Assembly (NCBI GenBank): GCA_963847945.1 | Contig: CAWKBX010000015.1 | Coordinates: 248,001 to 312,000, forward strand | Direction: 5' to 3' | Source: JANMJD01 sp963847945 | GTDB lineage: Bacteria > Actinomycetota > Acidimicrobiia > Acidimicrobiales > Ilumatobacteraceae | DNA: 64,000 nucleotides | In this document: positions 1 to 8,378 of the stretch, piece by piece | Numbering within the stretch: position 1 is the stretch's first letter | Layout of the letters: each line of letters opens with the position of its first letter | Translations under genes and position numbers: made by a program | The notes under the pieces: model-generated | The model's database searches: none | Told to the model about the DNA's origin: nothing | Seen by the model: the letters and a program-made list of their open reading frames with translations, nothing else

Positions 1-31
1 CGGGTCCCGACACACGAATGGGTTCAGCCAT
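1..31 (-). CDS. pnp: Polynucleotide phosphorylase, N-terminal start only (partial)
   Basis: Only the first ten codons are in the window; they read MAEPIRVSGP, the typical start of actinobacterial polynucleotide phosphorylase (3'-5' exoribonuclease and RNA polymerising enzyme). The ATG lies at 31-29 and an AAAGGA ribosome binding site sits about 9 bases upstream. It follows rpsO on the same strand, the conserved rpsO-pnp order, which is the main support for so short a fragment. The rest lies beyond the window's left edge. Confidence 0.8.
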   Translation of the reverse strand, partial: MAEPIRVSGP

Positions 32-192
32 TGTGGGTTTCCTTTCGAGCCGACCATCCTGGCCGGCTGACAAGGAGCGGGGCCGGTTCCCAGTCGGCGG
101 ACCCGGACCCTTGCCCGGAACTGGCGACTGACAACCGACTATTGAGTTTCCGCTCCAGTGGGTTGGTTTGTTTCAGTTGTGTCGAGATGAGC

Positions 193-219
193 AACGAGCG
201 GCCGAATCGGCCGCTCGTT
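193..219 (-). terminator. Perfect 12-bp hairpin between rpsO and pnp
   Basis: The arms at 193-204 and 208-219 are perfectly complementary around a 3-base loop (AAT), 15 bases after the rpsO stop codon. No U-tract follows on the minus strand, so it is either a weak or Rho-assisted terminator or an mRNA-processing stem. In Escherichia coli the rpsO-pnp spacer also carries a terminator and an RNase III stem; a matching role here is inference. Confidence 0.6.
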
Positions 220-234
220 CACCCCGAATGTCAG

Positions 235-489
235 TTAGCGGCGCAGGCCGAGCTTCGCAATCAGCGCTCGGTAGCGCTCGATGTCGATGTTCTTCGTGTA
301 GTCGAGCAAACGACGACGACGACCGACGAGCATCAGCAGACCGCGTCGACTGTGATGGTCCTTCTTATGGACCTTCAAGTGCTCGGTGAGCATGTTGATC
401 CGGGCCGTGAGCAGTGCAATCTGCACTTCAGGCGAACCGGTATCGGACTCGTGGAGCCGATGCTCCGCAATGGTGTCCGCACGGGACAT
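235..489 (-). CDS. rpsO: 30S ribosomal protein S15
   Basis: 84 residues, close to the family norm of 88-89. S15 binds the central domain of 16S rRNA early in small-subunit assembly. The N-terminal helix region (HESDTGSPEVQIALLT) and the HKKDHHSRRGLL rRNA-binding stretch are intact and match S15. The ATG at 489 has an AGGAAGG ribosome binding site upstream. A stem-loop and pnp follow. It is divergent from ribE across about 170 bases that must hold both promoters; I could not pick a convincing -10/-35 pair. Confidence 0.97.
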   Translation of the reverse strand: MSRADTIAEHRLHESDTGSPEVQIALLTARINMLTEHLKVHKKDHHSRRGLLMLVGRRRRLLDYTKNIDIERYRALIAKLGLRR

Positions 490-660
490 AGATGAACTGC
501 CTTCCTGTAGGGAGGTCGCCGCCCGCGTACTTCACGGTTCGGCACCACGTCGCAGCGCTCGCAGACGCGAGAATGCCGCAACGGACGGGGCCATGATATC
601 GCACAGTGGCCAATATTTGCGACTATTGCGCAACGTGCGGCGATGGCTAGCGTCGAGACC

Positions 661-1245
661 ATGTTCACGGGCATCATCGAAGAGCTGGGGCGATACGAAG
701 GCAGCGACGGTCCCCGCTACGTGTTCGCCGCCCGCACGGTACTGGCCGATGCCCGCCAAGGTGACTCGATTGCGGTCAACGGCTGCTGTCTGACGTTGGT
801 CGAACAGGGTGACGGGTGGTGGTCGACCGATGTCAGCGACGAAACCCTCGCCCGCACCAACATCGGGGCGCTCTCCCCCGGCGAACCGGTCAACCTTGAG
901 CGACCGGTGCGAATGAGCGACCGCCTCGGCGGCCACCAGGTCCTCGGCCACGTCGACACCGTCGGCACGATCGTCCAGCCCGCGCCCGACTTCGTGGTGC
1001 GAATTCCCACCGATCTGATGCGCTACGTCGTCGAAAAGGGCTCGATCACCGTCGACGGCATTAGCCTCACCGCCTTCAACCTCACCGACGACACCTTCGA
1101 AGTGGCCGTGATCCCGCATACCGCGGCGGTCACCACCTTGGGCCACAAGGGGGCGGGAGATCCGGTCAATATCGAGGTCGACATCATGGCCAAGCACCTC
1201 GAGCGCCTGATGTTGCCCCATCTTCCGGGAAAGACGGCCGAGTGA
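661..1245 (+). CDS. ribE: Riboflavin synthase alpha chain
   Basis: 194 residues. It catalyses dismutation of two 6,7-dimethyl-8-ribityllumazines to riboflavin plus 5-amino-6-ribitylaminouracil. It starts with the family signature MFTGIIEE and contains two lumazine-binding repeats: the first has VNGCCLTL and later GHQVLGHVD, the second GSITVDGISLT. I chose the ATG at 661 over an in-frame ATG at 643 because 661 gives the canonical N-terminus. The stop overlaps the GTG of the next gene (GTGA), so the two are probably translationally coupled. The by-product of this reaction is also a substrate of FbiC encoded two genes on. No FMN riboswitch was recognised upstream. Confidence 0.95.
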   Translation: MFTGIIEELGRYEGSDGPRYVFAARTVLADARQGDSIAVNGCCLTLVEQGDGWWSTDVSDETLARTNIGALSPGEPVNLERPVRMSDRLGGHQVLGHVDTVGTIVQPAPDFVVRIPTDLMRYVVEKGSITVDGISLTAFNLTDDTFEVAVIPHTAAVTTLGHKGAGDPVNIEVDIMAKHLERLMLPHLPGKTAE

Positions 1246-2030
1246 CCGCTCCCCCCGCCGGGCTGCCGGCGCTGCGTGCCCGCATCGACGACCTCGACCA
1301 GCAACTGCTCGACATCGTTGCGGCCCGGCTGCAGGTATGCGAGGAGGTCGCCGCGCTCAAAGCGGGTTCCGACACTCCGGTGATCCAACCGGCGCGGGTC
1401 CGCGAGGTGATCACCACCCGCCGTCAAGCGGCGATCGAGGCTGGCATCGACCCCGACTTTGCCGAGCAACTGTTCCGCGTGTTGCTCACCGAGACCCACC
1501 GCATCGAGATCGCCCAGGGCCGCTCCGACGCCGCCCCCGACAAGACGGCGGCCCCGCCCGAAGACCGCTCCGGCCTCGACACGGTTGCGGCCCGGATCGA
1601 CCATGTGGTCGTCGCCGTCGAGAACATCGATGCGGCCTGCGACCTGTTCATCGGCCGCCTCGGATTTCATGACGAACCGCTCGCCGACGGCGAAACCATG
1701 GGCATTCGCGTCGTCGAAGCCGGAGGGGTCACGGTGGTGCTGGTATCGCGTGCGGCAGGCAACTCGGTAGCCCGCTATCTCGACCGACATGGTTCTGGCG
1801 TTCAACACGTCGCCATCGAGGTGTTGAACGCCGGCTACGCCCGTCGCGCATTGGCCGCATTGAATGCGCCGCTGCTCACCGAGGTGGTCGTCGACGCCAA
1901 CGGGTTGGAACAGTTCTTCACCGTTCAAGATCCCGCCAGCGGGGTGCAGTTGGGGTTCATCGCCCGGACCGGCCACCGGATCGGGTTCGGCGCGGCGAAC
2001 GTCTATGCCCTGTTCGACAGCCTCGATTGA
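1242..2030 (+). CDS. Fusion: AroQ-type chorismate mutase domain + VOC (HPPD/epimerase-like) domain
   Basis: 262 residues. Residues about 8-92 form an AroQ-class chorismate mutase helix bundle: by alignment from memory with the E. coli P-protein domain, active-site R12, R29, K40 and R52 are kept, the Gln88 position is Glu89, but the Glu52 position is Val53. After a linker rich in Ala, Pro and Asp (about 93-115), residues 118-262 form a single VOC domain. It has the IDHVVVAV strand with His121 and GSGVQHVAIEV with His189. The C-terminus GFGAANVYALF resembles the end of 4-hydroxyphenylpyruvate dioxygenase, while overall length resembles methylmalonyl-CoA epimerase. The metal-ligand Glu of both families is Gly238. 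The GTG start overlaps the ribE stop. Likely role: prephenate supply with a sensory or repurposed VOC half; function of the latter is unknown. Confidence 0.8.
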   Translation: MTAPPAGLPALRARIDDLDQQLLDIVAARLQVCEEVAALKAGSDTPVIQPARVREVITTRRQAAIEAGIDPDFAEQLFRVLLTETHRIEIAQGRSDAAPDKTAAPPEDRSGLDTVAARIDHVVVAVENIDAACDLFIGRLGFHDEPLADGETMGIRVVEAGGVTVVLVSRAAGNSVARYLDRHGSGVQHVAIEVLNAGYARRALAALNAPLLTEVVVDANGLEQFFTVQDPASGVQLGFIARTGHRIGFGAANVYALFDSLD

Positions 2031-2157
2031 CCTGACGCCTCGCTAGGCTGCGAAACGCACGATCTCTCGGTCGTTGGCCTCCCTCTTACATGGCCGACGA
2101 ATCGATGTGCGCTGGCATTCTCAGTCCCACCGTAACGACCCTGGGGAGGGTTCTTCG

Positions 2158-4560
2158 ATGACGCGCCCGCGCAATCTTCTTGACCGAATCGAGGTCGACG
2201 ACGCTGTCGGCGATCTGCTCAACGGTCCCCTCGACGAACTCCTGGCCGCCGCCCGCGCCGTTCGCGACCGGGCCCATGACACCCGGGTGACGTTCAGCCC
2301 GAAGGTGTTCATCCCGCTGACGATGCTGTGTCGCGATGCTTGCGGCTACTGCACGTTCGCCCAACCACCGGCTCGCCTGGAGAACCCATACCTCACCGCC
2401 GATGACGTGTTGCGAATCGCCCGCCAGGGGGCCAAACAGGGATGTCACGAGGCGTTGTTCACCCTCGGCGAGCGGCCCGAGGATCGCTACGAGGTCGCCC
2501 GCTCATGGCTCTCCGAGCACGGCTACGACTCCACGGTGCACTACCTCCACGACATGGCCAAGTTGGTGTTGACCGAGACGGGCCTGCTCCCCCACGCCAA
2601 CGCCGGGGCGCTGTACCGCGACGAACTGGCCCTGCTGCGCGAGGTCTCGCCCAGCCAGGGGATGATGCTCGAATCGTTACGCGACGACCTCGCCTGCCAC
2701 CGCGGGGCCCCAGACAAGGAGCCGGCACGCCGCCTGGCAACCCTGGAAGTCGCCGGCGAGCTGGGCATCCCGTTTACCAGCGGCATCCTCGTCGGTATCG
2801 GCGAGACCCGTTCCGATCGAGTCGCCGCCTTGCGCGCCATCGCCGACAGCGATGCCCGCCACGGACATGTGCAGGAGGTGATCGTGCAGAACTTCCTGCC
2901 CAAGCCCCGCACCGGCATGCAACACGCCGATCCGTGCCCGCCCGAGGAGTTCCTCTGGTCGATTGCCGCCGCCCGCCTGCTCCTGCCGGCCACCATCCAC
3001 CTGCAGGCACCGCCGAACCTGTCGGACGACTTCGGCGCGCTGCTCGACGCCGGCATCGATGATTGGGGCGGGGTCTCCCCGATCACCGCCGATCACGTCA
3101 ATCCCGAACGGCCGTGGCCGGCCCTCGACCGGCTCCGAGAGGTCACCGAGAGCCGCGGCTTCGTGCTCGCCCCGCGCCTGACGATCTACCCCGAGTTCGT
3201 CCGCGACCCGGCCCGCTGGCTCGACAAGGCCCTCCACTTTCCCGTCATGGACCGCAGCGACGCCGAGGGACTCGGACGTGACGACCCCGGAGCGATCTGG
3301 CCCGAGAAGGTCACCGCGGCCGACGTGGTCTTCGACGGGGCCGAAGTGGTGCTCGTCGGCCACAAGTCCACGCAGTGGTACTCGGGGGCCACGCAGCCAC
3401 CTCCGATGCTCGTTCCCGGCCGAGCGGCCGCCCGGCCTGGCGGACGGGTCGCTGAGGTACTCGCCGGTGTCGCCCGGGGCGAAGAGATCGGATTCGACGA
3501 GATCGTCGCCCTATTCCGCGCCCGCGGTCCCGAGGTCAACGAGATCTGCGAGGTCGCCGATCAACTCCGCCGCGACACCGTCGGTGACTCGATCACATGG
3601 GTCCACAATCGCAACATCAACTACACCAACGTCTGCACGTTCAAGTGCAAGTTCTGTGGCTTCTCCAAGGGCCCGTTGTCACTCAACCTGCGGGGAACGC
3701 CATACCTGTTGACCTTGGAGGACATCGCCGAGCGAGCCCGGCAGGCATGGGATCTCGGGGCCACCGAGGTCACGCTGCAAGGCGGCATCCATCCCGACTT
3801 CGACGGCGATTACTACATCGACGTCTGCCGGGCGGTCAAGGAAGCCGTTCCAGGTATGCACGTGCACGGATTCACTGCCCTGGAGGTCACCGAGGGAGCC
3901 AAGCGCCTTGGCGAGAACCTGCACACCTATCTGGGCCGACTGAAGGACGCGGGTCTGGCGTCGCTACCGGGTACCGCAGCGGAGATTCTCGACGACGAGG
4001 TACGGGCCATCCTGTGCCCCGACAAAATCAACACCGACGAGTGGCTCGATTGCCATGCGGCCGCCCACGACATCGGGCTGCATTCGAACGTGACGATCAT
4101 GTTCGGATCGATCGAGCATCCCGAGTCGTGGGCCCGACACATGTTGCGCACGCGTGAACTCCAGAAGGTGACCGGGGGTTTCACCGAGTTCGTCGGGCTG
4201 CCGTTCGTGCACATGGCATCGCCGATCTATCTGCAGAAGCGCTCCCGGCGCGGGCCGACGTTCCGGGAGAACTTGCTGATGCACGCCATCGCCCGCATCG
4301 CCTATCGGGGCCACATCGACAACATCCAGTTGTCATGGGTGAAGATCGGCGTCGAGGGGGCCGTCCAAATGCTCAAGTCGGGCTGCAACGACCTCGGTGG
4401 CACCCTGATGGACGAGAACATCTCACGGGCAGCCGGCGCCAGCCACGGCCAGATGATGACCGAGGATCGGTTCCGCGACCTCGTAGGACCGCTCGGGCGA
4501 CGCCTCGAGCAACGCACCACCGGTTACGGGCGAGTCGACGCGGTCATCGGCGAGCGATAG
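2158..4560 (+). CDS. fbiC: Bifunctional FO synthase (CofG + CofH), F420 biosynthesis
   Basis: 800 residues. It makes 7,8-didemethyl-8-hydroxy-5-deazariboflavin (FO), the chromophore of coenzyme F420, from tyrosine and 5-amino-6-ribitylaminouracil by radical chemistry. There are two radical-SAM modules: the CofG-like half with C58-x3-C62-x2-C65 (CRDACGYC), and the CofH-like half with C493-x3-C497-x2-C500 (CTFKCKFC). Mycobacterial FbiC is about 856 residues, the same fused arrangement. The ATG at 2158 follows a GGGGAGGG ribosome binding site; longer in-frame starts upstream lack one. It ends only 5 bases before the convergent gene at 4566. Confidence 0.96.
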   Translation: MTRPRNLLDRIEVDDAVGDLLNGPLDELLAAARAVRDRAHDTRVTFSPKVFIPLTMLCRDACGYCTFAQPPARLENPYLTADDVLRIARQGAKQGCHEALFTLGERPEDRYEVARSWLSEHGYDSTVHYLHDMAKLVLTETGLLPHANAGALYRDELALLREVSPSQGMMLESLRDDLACHRGAPDKEPARRLATLEVAGELGIPFTSGILVGIGETRSDRVAALRAIADSDARHGHVQEVIVQNFLPKPRTGMQHADPCPPEEFLWSIAAARLLLPATIHLQAPPNLSDDFGALLDAGIDDWGGVSPITADHVNPERPWPALDRLREVTESRGFVLAPRLTIYPEFVRDPARWLDKALHFPVMDRSDAEGLGRDDPGAIWPEKVTAADVVFDGAEVVLVGHKSTQWYSGATQPPPMLVPGRAAARPGGRVAEVLAGVARGEEIGFDEIVALFRARGPEVNEICEVADQLRRDTVGDSITWVHNRNINYTNVCTFKCKFCGFSKGPLSLNLRGTPYLLTLEDIAERARQAWDLGATEVTLQGGIHPDFDGDYYIDVCRAVKEAVPGMHVHGFTALEVTEGAKRLGENLHTYLGRLKDAGLASLPGTAAEILDDEVRAILCPDKINTDEWLDCHAAAHDIGLHSNVTIMFGSIEHPESWARHMLRTRELQKVTGGFTEFVGLPFVHMASPIYLQKRSRRGPTFRENLLMHAIARIAYRGHIDNIQLSWVKIGVEGAVQMLKSGCNDLGGTLMDENISRAAGASHGQMMTEDRFRDLVGPLGRRLEQRTTGYGRVDAVIGER

Positions 4561-4565
4561 ACGAC

Positions 4566-5510
4566 TCAGTCTCGCGTCGCTTCCGGGCATACGAACGCGC
4601 GCAGCGCGCCTTGCGTGATTCGACGCGACTCGGTATCACTTCGCGCGCCGGTGCTCGCGGTCTCGGGCACGTCGAAGCGGCGACGGGCAGGGGCAACTCC
4701 CTGCAGCAAACGCTGGGCGAGGTCATCGAGGCCGTCGCCACCCGCAGCGGGTTCCTCCGCGTGAGAGACCGGTGCTGCGGCCGCGGCCATCGCCTCGCGA
4801 CGGGCTCGCCGATGCACCGGCGGGGCGCCGACGCGCTGGTCGCCCGCGGGACGCTTCGCCGTGGTTGGGGCGCCCACAATGGGAGCGTTCTTCACCGGGC
4901 GCTTGGCGACCTTCGGTGCCACCTCGACGGTACCGGCGGGTGCGATCGGGGTCGGTCGAGCCGCCGCGGCCTGGGCCAACCGATCGAGTTCCTCATCCGG
5001 GTCATCGTCGAAGTCGGTGTTTCCTACCGCCGAGAGATGCTCCACCCAGGCGTCCGGTTCGATCGATCGAGGCGGGTTCGCAGCCACGCGCCGAGGGCTG
5101 TTGTCGATCCTGGCGGGCGACGGCGTAGCTGGCGACGACGACGACCACGGCTTACGGTCGACTGACTCGACGATAGTGACGCGAAAGCCGATCCTGGCAG
5201 CCGACGCGGTGTTGGCCGCGGACGTCGGCGACGACGTCCATCTCCAGCCCGGACCGTCGGCTCCCCGATGAAGCGGGGCAATGGGCGGTTCAACCGGCCG
5301 CATCGAGACGTAGGCATACACGACCAGGGCGATACCGACGGCGGCGGTGGCGGCGACGAACCACGCACCCGCCGAGAACGGCCAACGCATCGACGTCTGG
5401 CGCCAGATCGCAGTTCCGATGGCGAACGTGAGACCGACCACTCCCGCGGCCGCGCACCATTCCCCCCGGTTTACGCGACCGATCCACGAGTTCTTCAGCG
5501 TCCGCCTCAC
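4566..5510 (-). CDS. Hypothetical membrane protein with long disordered cytoplasmic tail
   Basis: 314 residues, not recognised. Two hydrophobic segments lie near the N-terminus (about 17-38 and 47-68). The remaining 240 residues are rich in Ala, Pro and Arg with an acidic patch (FDDDPDEELDRL). Near the C-terminus is GLDDLAQRLLQG, which resembles a short stretch in the next upstream gene (5623-6462). The GTG start at 5510 has an AGGAGG immediately before it, closer than usual, so the true start may be a little downstream. It converges with fbiC. Confidence 0.55.
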   Translation of the reverse strand: MRRTLKNSWIGRVNRGEWCAAAGVVGLTFAIGTAIWRQTSMRWPFSAGAWFVAATAAVGIALVVYAYVSMRPVEPPIAPLHRGADGPGWRWTSSPTSAANTASAARIGFRVTIVESVDRKPWSSSSPATPSPARIDNSPRRVAANPPRSIEPDAWVEHLSAVGNTDFDDDPDEELDRLAQAAAARPTPIAPAGTVEVAPKVAKRPVKNAPIVGAPTTAKRPAGDQRVGAPPVHRRARREAMAAAAAPVSHAEEPAAGGDGLDDLAQRLLQGVAPARRRFDVPETASTGARSDTESRRITQGALRAFVCPEATRD

Positions 5511-5622
5511 ACCTCCTATTTGACCCCAATCTACTTTGCGACTCCATGATGCATTTGACTCAACGGGTCACGGTTTGAGCACTTTATGCGTTCACCGAGC
5601 GGCTGATGTGAGGATTTCTTGG

Positions 5623-6462
5623 CTACCGGGTTAACGCGCGAGCGTGCTCAACCCACTGTTGAACGCGTCCCGGGAAGGTTCCAATCTCGTGCGCGAGATC
5701 GTCTACCTCATCGTCGGCGACCCGAGCGAGGGCTTGTGCACTGTTGTAGCCCGCCTGCGCGAGTCGATCGGCAACCGTCGCGCCCACCCCGGCAACCTCG
5801 GTCACGGAAACTACGACCTCGCCAACATCGATCGGTCCGGCCAGCGCTGACGACATCTCGGGCGACTCCGCGACGAGCGCGGATCCGGCCAAGCGCCCCG
5901 CGGGCTGACCACTACGGCCGAACAGCAACTGATGTGCCATCCGCTCCAGATCTTCGTCGCTGGCGACCGGAGTCACCGGGCGGCTGGCAGGTCGTGATGA
6001 TCCAGCAGGACGTCGCACCGGGGCTGCACGGTCACCCGACGGTTCGTCGAAGGTCGGGTCGCCCACGTCCAATTCCTCCACCTTCACCTTCACCTTCACC
6101 CCATGCTCGTCCACCTCCTCCATGTCCAGTTCATCCACCATCGGCTCATCGACTCCCAGGTCATCTGGCAGCCGGCGTCCTCCGGCGAAGGATGTGCGAG
6201 CGCCTCGCGTCCGTCGGCGAACGTCGCGATCGTCTGCACCAGCCGCGTCCACCCGGTAGCCGACATGGGGGACCAGCGGCGAGTGAGCCGCTGTCGAGCG
6301 GTCGTCCGACAGCGAGTCTCGTTCCGCCGACTCCCAGTTCCAGCCGACCACATCGACGGCACTGCGACCACCGTCACCCTGTACCGATGAAGGGGCTGGA
6401 TCGGGATCGACCCCGCGCCGAATACGTTGTTTCAAGTTCCGCCACACGACGACATTGGACAC
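5623..6462 (-). CDS. Helix-hairpin-helix domain protein with low-complexity N-terminus
   Basis: 279 residues. The C-terminal 65 residues (VTEVAGVGATVADRLAQAGY and onward) look like a helix-hairpin-helix DNA-binding fold of the kind found in DUF4332 or RuvA/polymerase-like proteins. The first 200 residues are polar, acidic and low-complexity, including GVKVKVKVEELD, which is encoded by a 6-base tandem repeat. The stretch DLERMAHQLLFG resembles one in the downstream gene (4566-5510). The start is GTG. Function is unknown; an accessory nucleic-acid binding role is the most that the domain supports. Confidence 0.55.
   Translation of the reverse strand: MSNVVVWRNLKQRIRRGVDPDPAPSSVQGDGGRSAVDVVGWNWESAERDSLSDDRSTAAHSPLVPHVGYRVDAAGADDRDVRRRTRGARTSFAGGRRLPDDLGVDEPMVDELDMEEVDEHGVKVKVKVEELDVGDPTFDEPSGDRAAPVRRPAGSSRPASRPVTPVASDEDLERMAHQLLFGRSGQPAGRLAGSALVAESPEMSSALAGPIDVGEVVVSVTEVAGVGATVADRLAQAGYNSAQALARVADDEVDDLAHEIGTFPGRVQQWVEHARALTR
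6081..6098. repeat. Hexanucleotide tandem repeat (CCTTCA x3) inside a gene
   Basis: Three exact copies of CCTTCA lie inside the 5623-6462 gene and encode the KVKVKV stretch on the minus strand. The unit is a multiple of three, so changes in copy number would lengthen or shorten the protein by two residues without shifting the frame. Confidence 0.7.
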
Positions 6463-6535
6463 CGAGGGTGTCTCACCAGGACATAAGTCGTTTGACCTAA
6501 GCTTGACTCTTTGAACGCTGAAAGCGAGACAACTG

Positions 6536-7486
6536 CTACCGGTGCGGCAACGTCAAGACCCTTCGAGCATGTTCGATGTCGTTTCGCAATTGCGCAGCCA
6601 ACGCATCGATGCCCTCGAAGCGGCGCTCGGGCCGTAGGTCCGCGACGAACTGCACTCTGGCCGCCTCGCCATAGAGGTCACCGGAGAAGTCGATGAGGTG
6701 TGCTTCGAGCAGTGAGACCTCGGCATGCTCATAGAACGTCGGTCGGCGACCGATATTCACGGCGCACGGATACTGCTCGCCGCTGGGGCGCTCGTACCAC
6801 CCGGCATACACCCCATCAGCCGGGATGCACAGCTCGGTGGACACCTCGACGTTGGCCGTCGGGAACCCGATCAACCGCCCACGCTGGTCACCGGTCACTA
6901 CCGTGCCCCGCGCTTCGTACGGTCGTCCCAAGAGTCGGCGAGCCGTCTCGACATCGCCGGACATCACCGCTCGGCGAATCATCGTCGAGCTGACCGGACC
7001 GGACGCGGCCGATTCACCAACCAGCGAAATCGGGAGCACCTCGAAGTCCCATCGGGCGCCCAACTCGCGCAGCAAGGCAACATTGCCGGCCCGATGGCGA
7101 CCGAAATGGAAGTCTTCTCCGACGACGACGAGGCGGGTTGCCAGGCAATCCACCAGAACCCGGCGCACGAAATCCTCGGCCGTTTCCGACGCTCGTTCGA
7201 GATCGAAGTGGACGATCGCCGTGGCATCTACACCGGTTTCGGCCAGCAATTCAAGCTTCTGCGGGATGTCGGTCAGGAGCTTCGGAGCCGACTCGGGCCG
7301 GACGACCGAGGCTGGGTGACGACTGAACGTGACTACCACCGATGCCGACTCAAGTTCGCGGGCGAGACGACGGACCTCGGAGATCACCGTCTGGTGGCCG
7401 AGGTGAACGCCGTCGTAGGCCCCGATCGTGATCACCGATCGCTGATCCGGCCATGGACTCGTCGACAGGTCGCTGATCACGATCAC
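6536..7486 (-). CDS. ribF: Bifunctional riboflavin kinase / FAD synthetase
   Basis: 316 residues. It converts riboflavin to FMN and then FAD. The N-terminal nucleotidyltransferase domain carries GAYDGVHLGHQ (the GxxDGxHxGH motif) and SSTMIRRAV; the C-terminal flavokinase domain carries GFPTANVEV (GFPTAN motif) and a late RPTFYE segment. It starts with GTG at 7486, 11 bases after truB ends, in the run ylxP-rbfA-truB-ribF, which is the usual bacterial order before rpsO-pnp. Confidence 0.95.
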   Translation of the reverse strand: MIVISDLSTSPWPDQRSVITIGAYDGVHLGHQTVISEVRRLARELESASVVVTFSRHPASVVRPESAPKLLTDIPQKLELLAETGVDATAIVHFDLERASETAEDFVRRVLVDCLATRLVVVGEDFHFGRHRAGNVALLRELGARWDFEVLPISLVGESAASGPVSSTMIRRAVMSGDVETARRLLGRPYEARGTVVTGDQRGRLIGFPTANVEVSTELCIPADGVYAGWYERPSGEQYPCAVNIGRRPTFYEHAEVSLLEAHLIDFSGDLYGEAARVQFVADLRPERRFEGIDALAAQLRNDIEHARRVLTLPHR

Positions 7487-7497
7487 GACCCCTAACG

Positions 7498-8376
7498 CTA
7501 CTGGTCGAACGCCCCGATCAGCACGACCGCCGGCTTGGCCAGCCCGTCTCGAAAGGGCTCGTAGACGGCGAGAAGCTGCTCGTCTGTATCAAGCAGCGCC
7601 CACGGTGCCGAGCCGGCGAATGCGGGCATGGGGCGCCCCTGGCGTACCGATTCCACGGCATCGGGTTCGATCAAAACCTTGGTCATGAACCGCACGGCTT
7701 GGCTGGGGGCAAGCAATTCGGCATCATCAATCGACCGGGACTCTTCCTCGCCGAACACCCCGATCGCGTTGCGGCGAAGATTCTTGAGGTGTGCTCCCCC
7801 GCCGAGCAGGTGACCGAGGTCCGCGGCCAAGGTGCGCACGTACGTCCCCGAGGAGCACGTCGCGGTCAGCCGCAGCACCAACGGGTCGCCGGTGGGTTCG
7901 AGGGTGATGTCGTGGATCGTCACCGGTCGGGCCTGACGCTCCACCTCGATCCCTTCGCGTGCCAGTTCATGAAGGCGGCGGCCCCCGACGCGAATCGCGC
8001 TGACCATGGGCGGAACCTGCATGATCTCACCCGTCAGATGCTCGACGGCCACCCGGCGGGCGTCGTCGAGCGACACGGCCATCTCATGGGTGGCGGTGAT
8101 CTCGCCGCTGTCATCGAGGGTCGACGTTTCGACCCCGAACACGACATCGCACGTGTACCGCTTGGGCTGCTCAGTCATGAACCGCATCAGCCGGGTGACC
8201 GAACCCACGCCGACCAGCAAAACCCCGGTGGCGTCGGGGTCGAGGGTTCCGGCATGACCGACGCGCCGCTCCCCCAGTCGACGGCGCACCATTCCGACCA
8301 CATCGTGGCTGGTCATCCCGGCAGGTTTGTCGATGACCAACAGGCCATGAACGCTCGGCGGCCGCCGCTTGGCCAC
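7498..8376 (-). CDS. truB: tRNA pseudouridine(55) synthase
   Basis: 292 residues. It isomerises U55 in the T-loop of tRNAs. The motifs DKPAGMTSHDVV near residue 17 and GHAGTLDPDATGVL (with the catalytic Asp) are present, as is the later GTYVRTLAADLG. The start is GTG at 8376, right after the rbfA stop, so the two are probably co-transcribed. Length and C-terminal PUA-like extension match the actinobacterial form. Confidence 0.96.
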   Translation of the reverse strand: MAKRRPPSVHGLLVIDKPAGMTSHDVVGMVRRRLGERRVGHAGTLDPDATGVLLVGVGSVTRLMRFMTEQPKRYTCDVVFGVETSTLDDSGEITATHEMAVSLDDARRVAVEHLTGEIMQVPPMVSAIRVGGRRLHELAREGIEVERQARPVTIHDITLEPTGDPLVLRLTATCSSGTYVRTLAADLGHLLGGGAHLKNLRRNAIGVFGEEESRSIDDAELLAPSQAVRFMTKVLIEPDAVESVRQGRPMPAFAGSAPWALLDTDEQLLAVYEPFRDGLAKPAVVLIGAFDQ

Positions 8377-8378
8377 CG

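Noticed and set aside
490..660. FMN riboswitch before ribE
   Set aside because: None of the conserved FMN-element blocks could be found in the 170-base spacer.
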